Of a stretch of DNA of 58,511 nucleotides, positions 1 to 7,650 are shown piece by piece. The notes below the pieces were generated by a model. It was given only the letters and a program-made list of their open reading frames with translations. It searched no databases and was not told where the DNA came from. Origin of the DNA: SVEL01 sp045126475 (GTDB taxonomy: Bacteria; Bacillota; Clostridia; Lachnospirales; Lachnospiraceae); NCBI GenBank assembly GCA_045126475.1, contig JBGVOL010000001.1, positions 1-58,511 on the forward strand, in the 5' to 3' direction. The position numbers were made by a program, and so were the translations under genes. Every line of letters begins with the position of its first letter. The first letter of the stretch is position 1.

Positions 1-1
1 T

Positions 2-619
2 CCGGTGCCGTACACAGCAATGGAATATCAGATAGAACCGGATGTGTCGGCTGCCTGCTATTTTTATGGAATTGCAGCAATATACGGATGTCGTGCACTT
101 GTTAACGGTGTTCATTTTGATTCGACCCAGGGTGATATCAGATTTATAAGAGTCCTTGAAACAATGGGATGCAAAGTCATGGATACGGATGAAGGAATAT
201 TGGTTGAAGGGCCTGATACTTCAAAGAATCAGCAACTTCACGGTATAGAAAATATCGATATGAACAATTTCTCGGACCAGGCGTTAACGCTTGCCAATGT
301 GGCGGTATTTGCCGATTCACCGACAACCATAAGTAATATAGCACACATAAGGGCGCAGGAGTGCGACAGACTCAATGCTATTGCGTCAAATCTTCGTAAT
401 ATGGGGATAAATGTTGATGAGCATAATGACAGCATTACAATTTATCCCGGAATTGTAAGACCAGCAGAGATTGAGACATTTGACGACCACAGAGTAGCTA
501 TGGCGTTTACAATGTCAGGACTTGGTGGGGCAGGAATCACAATACTTAATCCTATGTGCTGCAAAAAGACATTTGAAGATTATTTCAGTATAATAGAAGA
601 ATTATGCCGGATGCATTGA
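2..619 (+). CDS. aroA: EPSP synthase (3-phosphoshikimate 1-carboxyvinyltransferase), C-terminal part
   Basis: Partial: the reading frame is open to the left edge and the true start lies upstream. About 205 codons of the C-terminal domain remain. The enzyme joins shikimate-3-phosphate and PEP in the cytosolic shikimate pathway. Family motifs are present: SDQALTLAN (the catalytic Asp region), AQECDRLNA (the conserved Asp-Arg pair) and FDDHRVAMAF near the C-terminus. The stop codon falls inside the loop of a terminator shared with the convergent tyrA, another aromatic amino acid gene. Identification is firm; only completeness is unknown. Confidence 0.95.
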   Translation, partial: PVPYTAMEYQIEPDVSAACYFYGIAAIYGCRALVNGVHFDSTQGDIRFIRVLETMGCKVMDTDEGILVEGPDTSKNQQLHGIENIDMNNFSDQALTLANVAVFADSPTTISNIAHIRAQECDRLNAIASNLRNMGINVDEHNDSITIYPGIVRPAEIETFDDHRVAMAFTMSGLGGAGITILNPMCCKKTFEDYFSIIEELCRMH

Positions 620-638
620 TGCACCCGGCATAATTTTT
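601..638. terminator. Shared terminator between convergent aroA and tyrA
   Basis: A perfect 10-bp stem (601-610 with 625-634) is followed by a T run for the plus strand. The aroA stop lies in the loop and the tyrA stop lies in the T run, so the two genes share this short element. Confidence 0.8.
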
Positions 639-1752
639 ATCTTTCATAGACTTTGTATCCGTTTGATTTCAAAAGAGCAGCGGCTTCACAACGGGCCTCA
701 TCATTTTTGAATTCTACGGCAAGAACACCTTCATCACTTTCACGGTTGTTGACAATTCGTATGTTTTTAATACTTATCTCTTTTGAGGCAAGGAGATTTA
801 CCACACCTGAGAGAGTACCGGTTTCATCTTCTATGTCAACGTGAAGCATATATGTTTTGAGCGGTGAGTTTGCAATTCTGTTTGCAAACTGATTTCTGTA
901 ATCACGGCTCATGGTGAAACGTTCATTTATGAAAGAACCGTTTTTGACCTCAAGCTGTGATTTGACGGTATTTAAAAGTTCTATGTAATCCGATAGAAGC
1001 TTTATGATATTTTCTGTGTTTGTCATGCAGATTTGTTCCCACATTTCAGGTGATGATGAAGCAATTCTCGTTATATCCTTGAATCCGCCGGCGGCAATAA
1101 GCTTCATGATACCGCGGTCAGAATCAGAGGCCTTCACAAGATTCACAAGCTCTGCAGCAATAATATGAGGAAGATGACTTATTCCCGCAACGGCAAAATC
1201 ATGTTCCCGGTAGTCCATTATTACGGGAATTGCGCCGATTGCTTCCACAATGTTTTTGTATTCCATAAGCTTGTCTTCACTTGTCTTTGAAGTAGGTGTT
1301 ATGGGATAAAAAGCGTTTTCAACAAGTCGGTCGGTGGCATTCTCGTAGCCTGTCTTTTCAGAACCTGCCATAGGATGACCTCCAATAAAGTTAGCCTCCA
1401 TTCCAAGGGAAATAACGGCTTCATGGATATTTGTCTTTACGCTTCCCACATCTGTGATAATGCAGTCCTTCTTAATAATGTTTTTCAATGTTTTGAGATA
1501 TTCACAATTGTACTCTACAGGAGTACATAAAAAAATGTAATCACATTCACCAAATGAATCATCTACTTTGTCTGTAACCTTTGTTGCAACCTTATCGTTT
1601 AATGCCATTATGCGGGCAGATTCACTGCGGTTGTAGGCAACAATGGTACAGTCTTTATATACACGGCGGAGAGATTTGGCTATAGAAGCACCTATAAGGC
1701 CAAGTCCGATAAAGCCAAAATTCATATTCGGATTAATAGTATTGTTATTCAT
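637..1752 (-). CDS. tyrA: Prephenate dehydrogenase with C-terminal ACT domain
   Basis: 371 residues. Oxidatively decarboxylates prephenate to 4-hydroxyphenylpyruvate for tyrosine synthesis in the cytosol. Residues 12-22 carry the NAD-binding GxGxxG (FGFIGLGLIG), followed by the HPMAGSEKTG motif of the family. Residues from about 300 form an ACT domain (YMLHVDIEDETGTLSG), which in this family gives tyrosine feedback. The start is set by AGGAGG seven bases upstream. It converges on aroA, so two aromatic-pathway genes sit tail to tail. Confidence 0.95.
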   Translation of the reverse strand: MNNNTINPNMNFGFIGLGLIGASIAKSLRRVYKDCTIVAYNRSESARIMALNDKVATKVTDKVDDSFGECDYIFLCTPVEYNCEYLKTLKNIIKKDCIITDVGSVKTNIHEAVISLGMEANFIGGHPMAGSEKTGYENATDRLVENAFYPITPTSKTSEDKLMEYKNIVEAIGAIPVIMDYREHDFAVAGISHLPHIIAAELVNLVKASDSDRGIMKLIAAGGFKDITRIASSSPEMWEQICMTNTENIIKLLSDYIELLNTVKSQLEVKNGSFINERFTMSRDYRNQFANRIANSPLKTYMLHVDIEDETGTLSGVVNLLASKEISIKNIRIVNNRESDEGVLAVEFKNDEARCEAAALLKSNGYKVYER

Positions 1753-1784
1753 TAAAGCCTCCTAAATATTTGAGCAAGAAATTG

Positions 1785-1820
1785 TGGCACGTTAAAGTGC
1801 CATACACTTAGGTAGTGTAT
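1785..1820. promoter_or_regulatory. Tandem dyads upstream of tyrA
   Basis: Two adjacent inverted repeats: TGGCAC-N6-GTGCCA (1785-1802) and ATACACT-N5-AGTGTAT (1802-1820). On the minus strand the second contains an extended -10-like TGATACACT, so the dyads could overlap the tyrA promoter or start of its leader. They could be operators or leader hairpins; there is no T run to make a clear terminator. Confidence 0.4.
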
Positions 1821-1922
1821 CACATTTTATGGAAATAATAAATAATTAATCGAAGAAAACATGTTTACTGAAATCAGAAGTGGGTGTATACTCTTTTCTA
1901 TGATTTAAGATTGGAGAGAGAA

Positions 1923-2600
1923 ATGTTTGTATCTGATGGTTCTCCGGCAAAAAAACAGCCGGGGTTTGGAAAAATTGCAGTATTGTCGGCAGCGTGCTTT
2001 TTGATAATAACCATATCTTTTGGTGTATGGAAGCTGACGGATATGGCAGATGACAGCAAAAAAGAAGTGCTTTCCATAGTAAAAATGTACAATGTGAATA
2101 TATACGGAACCCAGGGCGAGGGTTACGTGGATATATCTGTCAACGCGGAATATATTGAAAGATATGAGAAAGACACGGGGATTATGCTGAATACGGATGA
2201 TATCATTGTAAAAGTGTCAAAGGAAAATAATCTGTCAAATGATGACCGCTTTACGGTGAGTATTGAAAATATCAGTGAACTTAATAAGGCGGGAGTGTTC
2301 TTTGAAAAAAGCAGCGTTACATATAAAGTCAGCGGCTTAAAGGACGGAACTGATTTTGATGTTTTTGCTGATTTGAAATTAGCTATTGACGATGGTGATA
2401 TTGTGTTAGATAATAGCGGTTGTTCAAATTTTGTGAAAGATAATGTGGATTTTTTCATAAAGGACAAAAAAGAGTCATATAAAGAAGGGGATACTGTTAT
2501 AATAGGGGCATATGTAGATATGAATGCAGCCACTGATAACGGTTATAACATAAAAATAACAGAAAAAGAGTATATTTTAGAACAGGAGAATAACCAATGA
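1923..2600 (+). CDS. Unknown single-pass membrane protein
   Basis: 225 residues from the ATG preceded by GGAGAG at a normal distance; an upstream in-frame GTG at 1884 has no such site. One hydrophobic segment at about residues 17-37 follows a Lys-rich start, so the rest, about 185 residues rich in Asp, Lys and Ile with alternating beta-like patterns, is probably outside. No family recognised. It overlaps the following mraY-like gene by ATGA, so the two are likely translated together and the protein may act in envelope synthesis, but that is only inferred from position. Confidence 0.75.
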   Translation: MFVSDGSPAKKQPGFGKIAVLSAACFLIITISFGVWKLTDMADDSKKEVLSIVKMYNVNIYGTQGEGYVDISVNAEYIERYEKDTGIMLNTDDIIVKVSKENNLSNDDRFTVSIENISELNKAGVFFEKSSVTYKVSGLKDGTDFDVFADLKLAIDDGDIVLDNSGCSNFVKDNVDFFIKDKKESYKEGDTVIIGAYVDMNAATDNGYNIKITEKEYILEQENNQ

Positions 2601-3568
2601 TTAATGAAATATTAAATAATACAAGAGTAACAGCATTTTTAGGTATAATGGCAGCCTTTCTGCTGACATGCCTTTTTATAAACCTGTTTTACTCAAAGCT
2701 GCCTACTGATCAGGGAAGGGCATATGCTCATGACGGAAAGCTGTCTGCAGGAAAACCGAGAGGTGCGGGATTTGTTTTTGTTGTGGTTTTTATAGCTGTG
2801 GCAGTTGTTTTCGGACATGTAAATACAGAAAATATTATTTATCTTATTCTTGTTTTTGCTGCAATGCTTACAGGTTTTCTCGACGACTGTTCTAAGGCAC
2901 CGTGGGGAGAGTACAAGAAAGGATTTCTTGATCTTATCATAGCAGTCATGGTTGCGGTGACCATGATTAATTTTAACGGAACAGAGATTACAATAGTATC
3001 GTTTGACTTGACATTTACAATACCACCGGTGGTATACGGTATACTTGCAGTGATTCTTGTGTGGGTTTCCATAAATGTTACAAACTGCTCAGACGGTGTG
3101 GACGGATTGTCGGGAACTCTTACAATAATTACGCTTATGACAATATATGTTATTATGGAGATTCTTAATGCAGGCGGGAACTTTGGCTATGATATTCTCC
3201 TTTTTGTAGTCTGTATATTGGGTTATCTGTGGTTTAATGCAACGCCGAGTAAACTGATGATGGGGGATGCAGGCTCAAGGGCAATGGGATTATTTATTGC
3301 CATAGCGATACTTAAGACAGGAAGCCCTGTTTTATATATCCCTACAGCCATAGTTCTCATACTTGACGGCGGCCTCGGACTTGTGAAAGTAGCACTTCTC
3401 AGATTTTTAAAGATTCATATTTTGAAGAATACAAGGACACCGCTTCATGACCATGTAAGAAAGGTTAAGAACTGGTCAAACACACAGGCAGTATTCAGAT
3501 TTGCCATTATTCAGATAGTTGTGTCAATAGCTGTTGTATATATGGTACTTATTGCGGCCGCCAGGTAA
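2597..3568 (+). CDS. mraY: MraY/WecA-superfamily phospho-sugar transferase
   Basis: 323 residues, the usual size of MraY, with about ten membrane segments. It transfers a phospho-amino-sugar to undecaprenyl phosphate. Active-site signatures can be seen: FLDDCSK (Asp pair), NCSDGVDGLSG, MMGDAGSRAMG and a late His motif PLHDHVRK. The last is HDH where classical MraY has HHH, so this is a divergent form. It stands outside a division/cell-wall cluster, behind an unknown membrane protein that it overlaps by 4 bases. Most likely lipid I synthase of this lineage; a teichoic-acid TagO-like role is the alternative. Confidence 0.75.
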   Translation: MINEILNNTRVTAFLGIMAAFLLTCLFINLFYSKLPTDQGRAYAHDGKLSAGKPRGAGFVFVVVFIAVAVVFGHVNTENIIYLILVFAAMLTGFLDDCSKAPWGEYKKGFLDLIIAVMVAVTMINFNGTEITIVSFDLTFTIPPVVYGILAVILVWVSINVTNCSDGVDGLSGTLTIITLMTIYVIMEILNAGGNFGYDILLFVVCILGYLWFNATPSKLMMGDAGSRAMGLFIAIAILKTGSPVLYIPTAIVLILDGGLGLVKVALLRFLKIHILKNTRTPLHDHVRKVKNWSNTQAVFRFAIIQIVVSIAVVYMVLIAAAR

Positions 3569-3583
3569 TAACCTGGTGGTTTT
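3557..3583 (+). terminator. Terminator overlapping the end of the mraY-like gene
   Basis: Ten-pair stem with wobbles (3557-3566 with 3571-3580) closed by an AATA loop and followed by TTTT. Its left arm includes the last coding codons. Confidence 0.65.
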
Positions 3584-3615
3584 GAATACTACATAAAATG
3601 GCATTTAATTATACA

Positions 3616-3644
3616 TTGCCATGAAAAAAATACTGTGGTAGTAT
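3616..3644 (+). promoter_or_regulatory. Sigma-A type promoter of fabV
   Basis: TTGCCA (3616-3621), 17-base spacer, TAGTAT (3639-3644). The start of transcription would fall near 3651, inside the palindrome at 3647-3663. Confidence 0.65.
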
Positions 3645-3646
3645 AT

Positions 3647-3663
3647 ACTTTGATATTCAAAGT
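3647..3663. promoter_or_regulatory. FabT-like operator palindrome before fabV
   Basis: ACTTTGA-TAT-TCAAAGT, a perfect 7-bp inverted repeat around 3 bases. It lies directly after the -10 box and covers the expected transcription start. From memory it resembles the TTTGA-N-TCAAA operators of the MarR-type regulator FabT, which represses fatty-acid synthesis genes. The match in both sequence and target gene type makes repression of fabV likely. Confidence 0.6.
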
Positions 3664-3796
3664 TTTTATTCGCAGTTGATTAAGAAGAGTCCGGACGCGC
3701 AGCGGATGGGTTTTACGAATGAAGGATGAAGAACTGTGAATATTACAGTGCAGATAAGAAATAAATAAGTGAAGATAGTTTAGGAGGATAATAACC

Positions 3797-4960
3797 ATGG
3801 TAGTAGAACCAAAGGTAAGAGGATTTATATGTGTCACAGCTCATCCGGAGGGTTGCAGGGAGAATGTCAGAAGACAGATTGAGTATGCAAAGAACCAGGG
3901 ACGCAGAGATTGTCCAAAGAAGGTACTTGTTATCGGATGTTCAACAGGATACGGTCTTGCATCAAGAATCAGTGCTGCATATATCGGTGGAGCAGATACA
4001 CTTGGAATTATGTTTGAGAAGGAATCTAACGGCAAACGTACAGCTACACCGGGTCTTTACAATACAAGAGCATTTGAAGAATTTGCTAAGAAAGATGGAC
4101 TTTATGCCAAAACCATTAATGGTGACGCATTTTCAAAAGAGATAAAGGATGAAACAATAGAGACAATAAGAAAAGATATGGGTAAGGTGGATATGGTCAT
4201 TTATTCACTTGCTGCACCACGCCGTACAACAGCTGACGGAACTACATATCAGTCATCACTTAAGACAACTTCAAGTGATTTTACCGAAAAATCATGGAAT
4301 CTTGACAATGATACAATATCAGAGGCAACAATCACACCTGCAACAGAGGAAGAGGTTATCGGAACTGTAAAAGTAATGGGTGGAGAGGACTGGATTGACT
4401 GGATAGATGCATTGAAGGAAGCTGATGTTCTTGCAGACAATGCAATAACAGTTGCATATTCATATATCGGACCGGAGCTTACATATCCCGTATATTTTAA
4501 CGGAACAATCGGAATGGCGAAGAAACATCTTTTTGAATCTTCGGAGAAGATAAATGAGAAGTACGGTGAAGAAGGCATTAAGGCATATGTTTCTGTAAAT
4601 AAGGCACTTGTTACTCAGGCCAGCAGTGCTATTCCTATTGTACCGCTTTACTTTGCAATACTTTACAAGGTAATGAAAGAAAAGAATATCCATGAGGGAT
4701 GTATAGAGCAGATGTCAAGACTCTTTACTGAGAAGCTTTTCAATGGAGAAGTCGTTCTTGATGAGACAGGCAAGATTCGTCTTGATGACTGGGAGTTGAG
4801 AGAGGATGTCCAGAAGGAAGTTATGGATATATGGTCAAAGATAAATTCAGACAACATTAAGGAATTAGCCGATGTTGAAGGATACTGGGAAGACTTTTAT
4901 CATATGTTCGGATTTAAGTTTGATAATGTGGATTACACAAAAGATGTAGAGATATTATAG
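3797..4960 (+). CDS. fabV: FabV-type enoyl-ACP (trans-2-enoyl-CoA) reductase, NADH
   Basis: 387 residues. Reduces trans-2-enoyl thioesters with NADH, the last step of each fatty-acid elongation cycle. The N-terminus matches the family (VRGFICVTAHPEGC), the nucleotide-binding region is GCSTGYGLASR, and the catalytic Y-x8-K pair is Tyr233 and Lys242 within YFNGTIGMAK. The start follows AGGAGG. It is a single-gene unit with its own promoter, a FabT-like operator and a strong terminator. The enzyme could serve fatty-acid synthesis or butyrate-type metabolism; the operator favours the former. Confidence 0.93.
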   Translation: MVVEPKVRGFICVTAHPEGCRENVRRQIEYAKNQGRRDCPKKVLVIGCSTGYGLASRISAAYIGGADTLGIMFEKESNGKRTATPGLYNTRAFEEFAKKDGLYAKTINGDAFSKEIKDETIETIRKDMGKVDMVIYSLAAPRRTTADGTTYQSSLKTTSSDFTEKSWNLDNDTISEATITPATEEEVIGTVKVMGGEDWIDWIDALKEADVLADNAITVAYSYIGPELTYPVYFNGTIGMAKKHLFESSEKINEKYGEEGIKAYVSVNKALVTQASSAIPIVPLYFAILYKVMKEKNIHEGCIEQMSRLFTEKLFNGEVVLDETGKIRLDDWELREDVQKEVMDIWSKINSDNIKELADVEGYWEDFYHMFGFKFDNVDYTKDVEIL

Positions 4961-4978
4961 ATGTAAGTATTTGGAAAA

Positions 4979-5023
4979 ATGGTGACGCAGGATACAATAT
5001 GTATCCCTGCGGCACCATTTTTT
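4979..5023. terminator. Bidirectional terminator after fabV
   Basis: A long stem ATGGTG.. to ..CACCAT (4979-4995 with 5001-5018) with T runs on both sides. It ends fabV on the plus strand and the minus-strand small-gene set, whose last stop codon is at 5022-5024. Confidence 0.85.
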
Positions 5024-5318
5024 AATGAGATTTTGCAGCAATCATCCTGCTCAAGTTTCGTATCATATCGATTTTCTTTATGTCAGATGGTGACATGCGT
5101 TTCTTAAGTACACTTAATATAAGTTCTGTTTCGGCATCATTAAAAGATATCCCTTTTGACGAAGCCTCCTTTGTAATAGATAGGAAAAACGGCATTACTT
5201 CATTCTGTTTAAGAGTTTCTGCCTTCCCGACAAGTGAAATAAGCAGTTCAAGCTTCTCAGGGCTTATGTCCTTTAATGCAGGGTTGTTTTTTAATTCGTC
5301 ATATTTGTTATTTTCCAA
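5022..5318 (-). CDS. Small unknown helical protein
   Basis: 98 residues, charged and mostly helical by composition, without signal or membrane segment. It contains NPALKDISPEKLELL and a run of Ser/Lys-rich helices. No family recognised. It is last in a minus-strand series with a 158-residue unknown protein 66 bases upstream and a Cys/Gly-rich protein further up. No key motif suggests a function. Confidence 0.65.
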   Translation of the reverse strand: MENNKYDELKNNPALKDISPEKLELLISLVGKAETLKQNEVMPFFLSITKEASSKGISFNDAETELILSVLKKRMSPSDIKKIDMIRNLSRMIAAKSH

Positions 5319-5384
5319 GAATATATCCTCACTTTACATAAAAGTAGTAGTTTTTAATGTCCCTCTCCAAGGACATGAGGGATG

Positions 5385-5861
5385 TTATTTGCTGTCCTGA
5401 TTCATCAGGGACGATAATTGTTCAAACATCATCTGCTGTTCAGGGGAAAGGAGGGAACTGAGAGGTGAGTTCACGGTGTCATTTTCGCTATCCGGAGAAT
5501 TTGTTTCTTCCGTGCCGGATAAATCGCCTTCCGCTGAAAAAAGATCCTTGTATTGTTCGAACATTTCCATGGCGTTTTTTATATTACTTATCATTTCAAA
5601 GGTTTCCCGTTCCTTTTCAGAAACATATGGCAGAAGAACTGAGATTATATCGGAAAACCCCGGTTTATCGGTACAGTCAGGAAAAACATTGCCGTTATGC
5701 CTGAATAAATCTATGGTAGCAAGGAGTTCTGTGTATTTTATATATGTAGCAAGAAAAGGCTGAAAATCTTTGTCAATATACGGCAGAAACGCCTTAAGCA
5801 TCAGGTTTTCTCTGGTGGATACTTTATAATCCAGCAGAGTCATAGGAGGTAGATCTTTCAT
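5385..5861 (-). CDS. Unknown acidic soluble protein
   Basis: 158 residues. The first about 100 are helical (LLDYKVSTRENLMLKAFLPY), then an acidic Ser/Asp/Glu linker at about 120-140 and a terminal helix rich in Gln, Met and Leu (SPEQQMMFEQLSSLM). No signal peptide or membrane segment. It lies between the Cys/Gly-rich protein and the 98-residue protein, all on the minus strand, so the three may be expressed together. The linker-and-terminal-helix design suggests a protein-protein tail, but this is inference. Confidence 0.65.
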   Translation of the reverse strand: MKDLPPMTLLDYKVSTRENLMLKAFLPYIDKDFQPFLATYIKYTELLATIDLFRHNGNVFPDCTDKPGFSDIISVLLPYVSEKERETFEMISNIKNAMEMFEQYKDLFSAEGDLSGTEETNSPDSENDTVNSPLSSLLSPEQQMMFEQLSSLMNQDSK

Positions 5862-5939
5862 GGCAATTCACATTATACGGTAGTTTGTTTAAAGATATGT
5901 GTAGATTTCTGTTATTATGAGTAAAATTGTTTAATTGCA

Positions 5940-5966
5940 GGGAGAGTTCCCAAAAGGAACCCTCCC
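5940..5966 (-). terminator. Possible hairpin terminator of the Cys/Gly-rich gene
   Basis: Eleven-pair GC-rich stem with one mismatch (5940-5950 with 5956-5966). The T run on the minus strand is poor, so it may only partly stop transcription into the downstream small genes. Confidence 0.4.
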
Positions 5967-5985
5967 GGTGCAAAATCAGTGATTA

Positions 5986-6267
5986 TTAGCAGCCACATCC
6001 GCAACCACAGTTGTCTCTGTCTCTGTCACATCCGCATCCATGGTCATCGCCCATCCAGCTTGAGCCGTTTCCGCAGCAGCTAAAGAGGAGGATAAGAATA
6101 ATAATTGTAGAACAGCTGTTTCCGCCCATCCAGCTTGAACCGCATCCACAACCACATCCTGATCTGCCGTTGCAGCAGAATAAAAGGATAAGGATTAAGA
6201 AGATACAGTTGTTACCTCCAAAAATACTTGAGCCGCATCCGCAGCCACAGTTTGATAAATCACCCAT
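5986..6267 (-). CDS. Cys/Gly-rich 'chorion-like' small protein with two internal repeats
   Basis: 93 residues. Two near-identical units each consist of CGCGCGSS, a GGN turn, and a hydrophobic run (LILILLF) ending in CC; a third Cys/Gly/Asp-Arg stretch closes the protein. About a quarter of residues are Cys. It resembles short Firmicutes proteins labelled 'chorion class high-cysteine protein', whose role is unknown. A clear AGGAGG-like site (GGAGGC) precedes the ATG. The alternation of Cys/Gly patches with hydrophobic runs suggests a disulfide-linked or metal-loaded coat or membrane-associated layer, as inference. Confidence 0.75.
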   Translation of the reverse strand: MGDLSNCGCGCGSSIFGGNNCIFLILILLFCCNGRSGCGCGCGSSWMGGNSCSTIIILILLFSCCGNGSSWMGDDHGCGCDRDRDNCGCGCGC

Positions 6268-6345
6268 ATTGAGCCTCCAAATAAGTTTTACAATACCATA
6301 ATACGCTTATGGGCATGACCATGTTACATTGAATTATAAAATCTT

Positions 6346-6374
6346 TTGACAAAATGAGATTATAAGAGTAGTAT
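6346..6374 (+). promoter_or_regulatory. Promoter of the pilus-like operon
   Basis: TTGACA (6346-6351), 17-base spacer, TAGTAT (6369-6374), about 55 bases before the first gene of the operon. Confidence 0.65.
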
Positions 6375-6430
6375 TATATGTACGTGCAGATAAATGTGAT
6401 TAAGTTTTTTCAGTAGATAAGGATAATCAG

Positions 6431-7639
6431 ATGAGTAATACATTTAGAGTAAAAAAAGTTCATAAGCCGGGTGTCAGAACCATATCTGTCATGATGGCAA
6501 TACTTTTGGCAGTTTTTTCTTTGTCGGCGTGCGGAGATGATGAGATATCGGAGGCACTGTCAACAATTAATAATACAGAGGACAGCAACCAGGCAAACCA
6601 ATCGTCAGACCGAAATACTTCGGAGGAGTCAACAACTCCTGATAAGGTCACAACGCCGGAGGAGACGACGCCGGAGCCGACCACGCTACCGGAACCGACA
6701 ACGACACCTGAGGAGACGACACCGGAACCTACCACTACGCCGGAACCAACCACTACACCGGAGCCTACGACAACACCGGAGCAGACGACACAACGTCAGA
6801 CTACGACACGGCCAACTACACCGGAATCGACTACGACACAGCCTACCCAGCCTCAGACACCGACAACACCTCCGATTGATTATGTAATCAGTATAAAGGA
6901 ACCGTCGGCTGCGGGAACAGCGGTGAGTGACATGAACGGTTACATAATTGATTACAGTAATATAAACAACGGATATGTCATGGTGAAGATGAATGTAAGT
7001 GCAACGGCTGTTGTGCAGGTGCGAATGGATAACAGCAAAGGAACTCTTATCGGTCAGTATATGTTAAAGGAGAGCAGCAATTATGTTGCAATACCGCTTA
7101 CAAAGGGTGCCGCTACATATTGTGTACGAATACTTCAGCAGAATCCGGCTACGGGAAAATATGCGGAGGCAAATGCAATAACTCAATATGCTTCCATAGC
7201 AAGCCAGACAGAACCGTATACATATCCTAATATATATGTCTATTATACAAAAACTTCAACAGCCGTTGACTTGTCATATCAGTTATGCGCAGGAAAGACA
7301 AGTGACGATGCGAAGGTAAAAGCTATGTATGACTATATTGTTAACAATATTTCATATGATTATGATTTTGCAAAGACAGCCACAGCCGGATATATGGACG
7401 CCGAGAGATGTTTAAGAAACGGCAAGGGAATATGCGGAGATTATTCTGTTCTGTTTGCAACTATGTGCAGGGCTCAGGGAATACCGTGCATAGTTATTGA
7501 GGGATATGTAACAACTTCAAAACAGGAATATCATGCATGGAATCAGGTTTACTATAACGGTTCATGGCATTTTTATGACACCACCTTCGATGCGGGAGGC
7601 GGTAAGGGAAGTAACTATTTAGAAAGCTACAGGTATTAG
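6431..7639 (+). CDS. Lipoprotein with Thr/Pro stalk and transglutaminase-like domain
   Basis: 402 residues. A signal peptide ends in the lipobox LSAC with Cys34, so the protein is anchored outside the membrane. Residues about 50-150 form a low-complexity stalk of TTPEPTT-type repeats, typical of wall-spanning linkers. The C-terminal part is a transglutaminase/protease-like fold with Cys335 (GICGDYS), His368 (EYHAWNQV) and Asp383 (FYDTTFD) as the likely triad. It heads the pilus-like operon, 11 bases before pilC, so it may process or crosslink surface proteins of that machine. Alternatively it is a wall peptidase. Confidence 0.85.
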   Translation: MSNTFRVKKVHKPGVRTISVMMAILLAVFSLSACGDDEISEALSTINNTEDSNQANQSSDRNTSEESTTPDKVTTPEETTPEPTTLPEPTTTPEETTPEPTTTPEPTTTPEPTTTPEQTTQRQTTTRPTTPESTTTQPTQPQTPTTPPIDYVISIKEPSAAGTAVSDMNGYIIDYSNINNGYVMVKMNVSATAVVQVRMDNSKGTLIGQYMLKESSNYVAIPLTKGAATYCVRILQQNPATGKYAEANAITQYASIASQTEPYTYPNIYVYYTKTSTAVDLSYQLCAGKTSDDAKVKAMYDYIVNNISYDYDFAKTATAGYMDAERCLRNGKGICGDYSVLFATMCRAQGIPCIVIEGYVTTSKQEYHAWNQVYYNGSWHFYDTTFDAGGGKGSNYLESYRY

Positions 7640-7650
7640 GAGGAAAAGAA

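Noticed and set aside
6011..6301. Plus-strand open frame with Pro/His-rich repeats
   Set aside because: It is the complement of the Cys/Gly-rich gene; it has no ribosome site, and its composition is simply the mirror of the CGC codons.
6640..6870. Short tandem repeats that could look like a CRISPR or minisatellite
   Set aside because: They encode the Thr/Pro stalk of the lipoprotein in frame; unit length and spacing do not fit CRISPR repeats and spacers.
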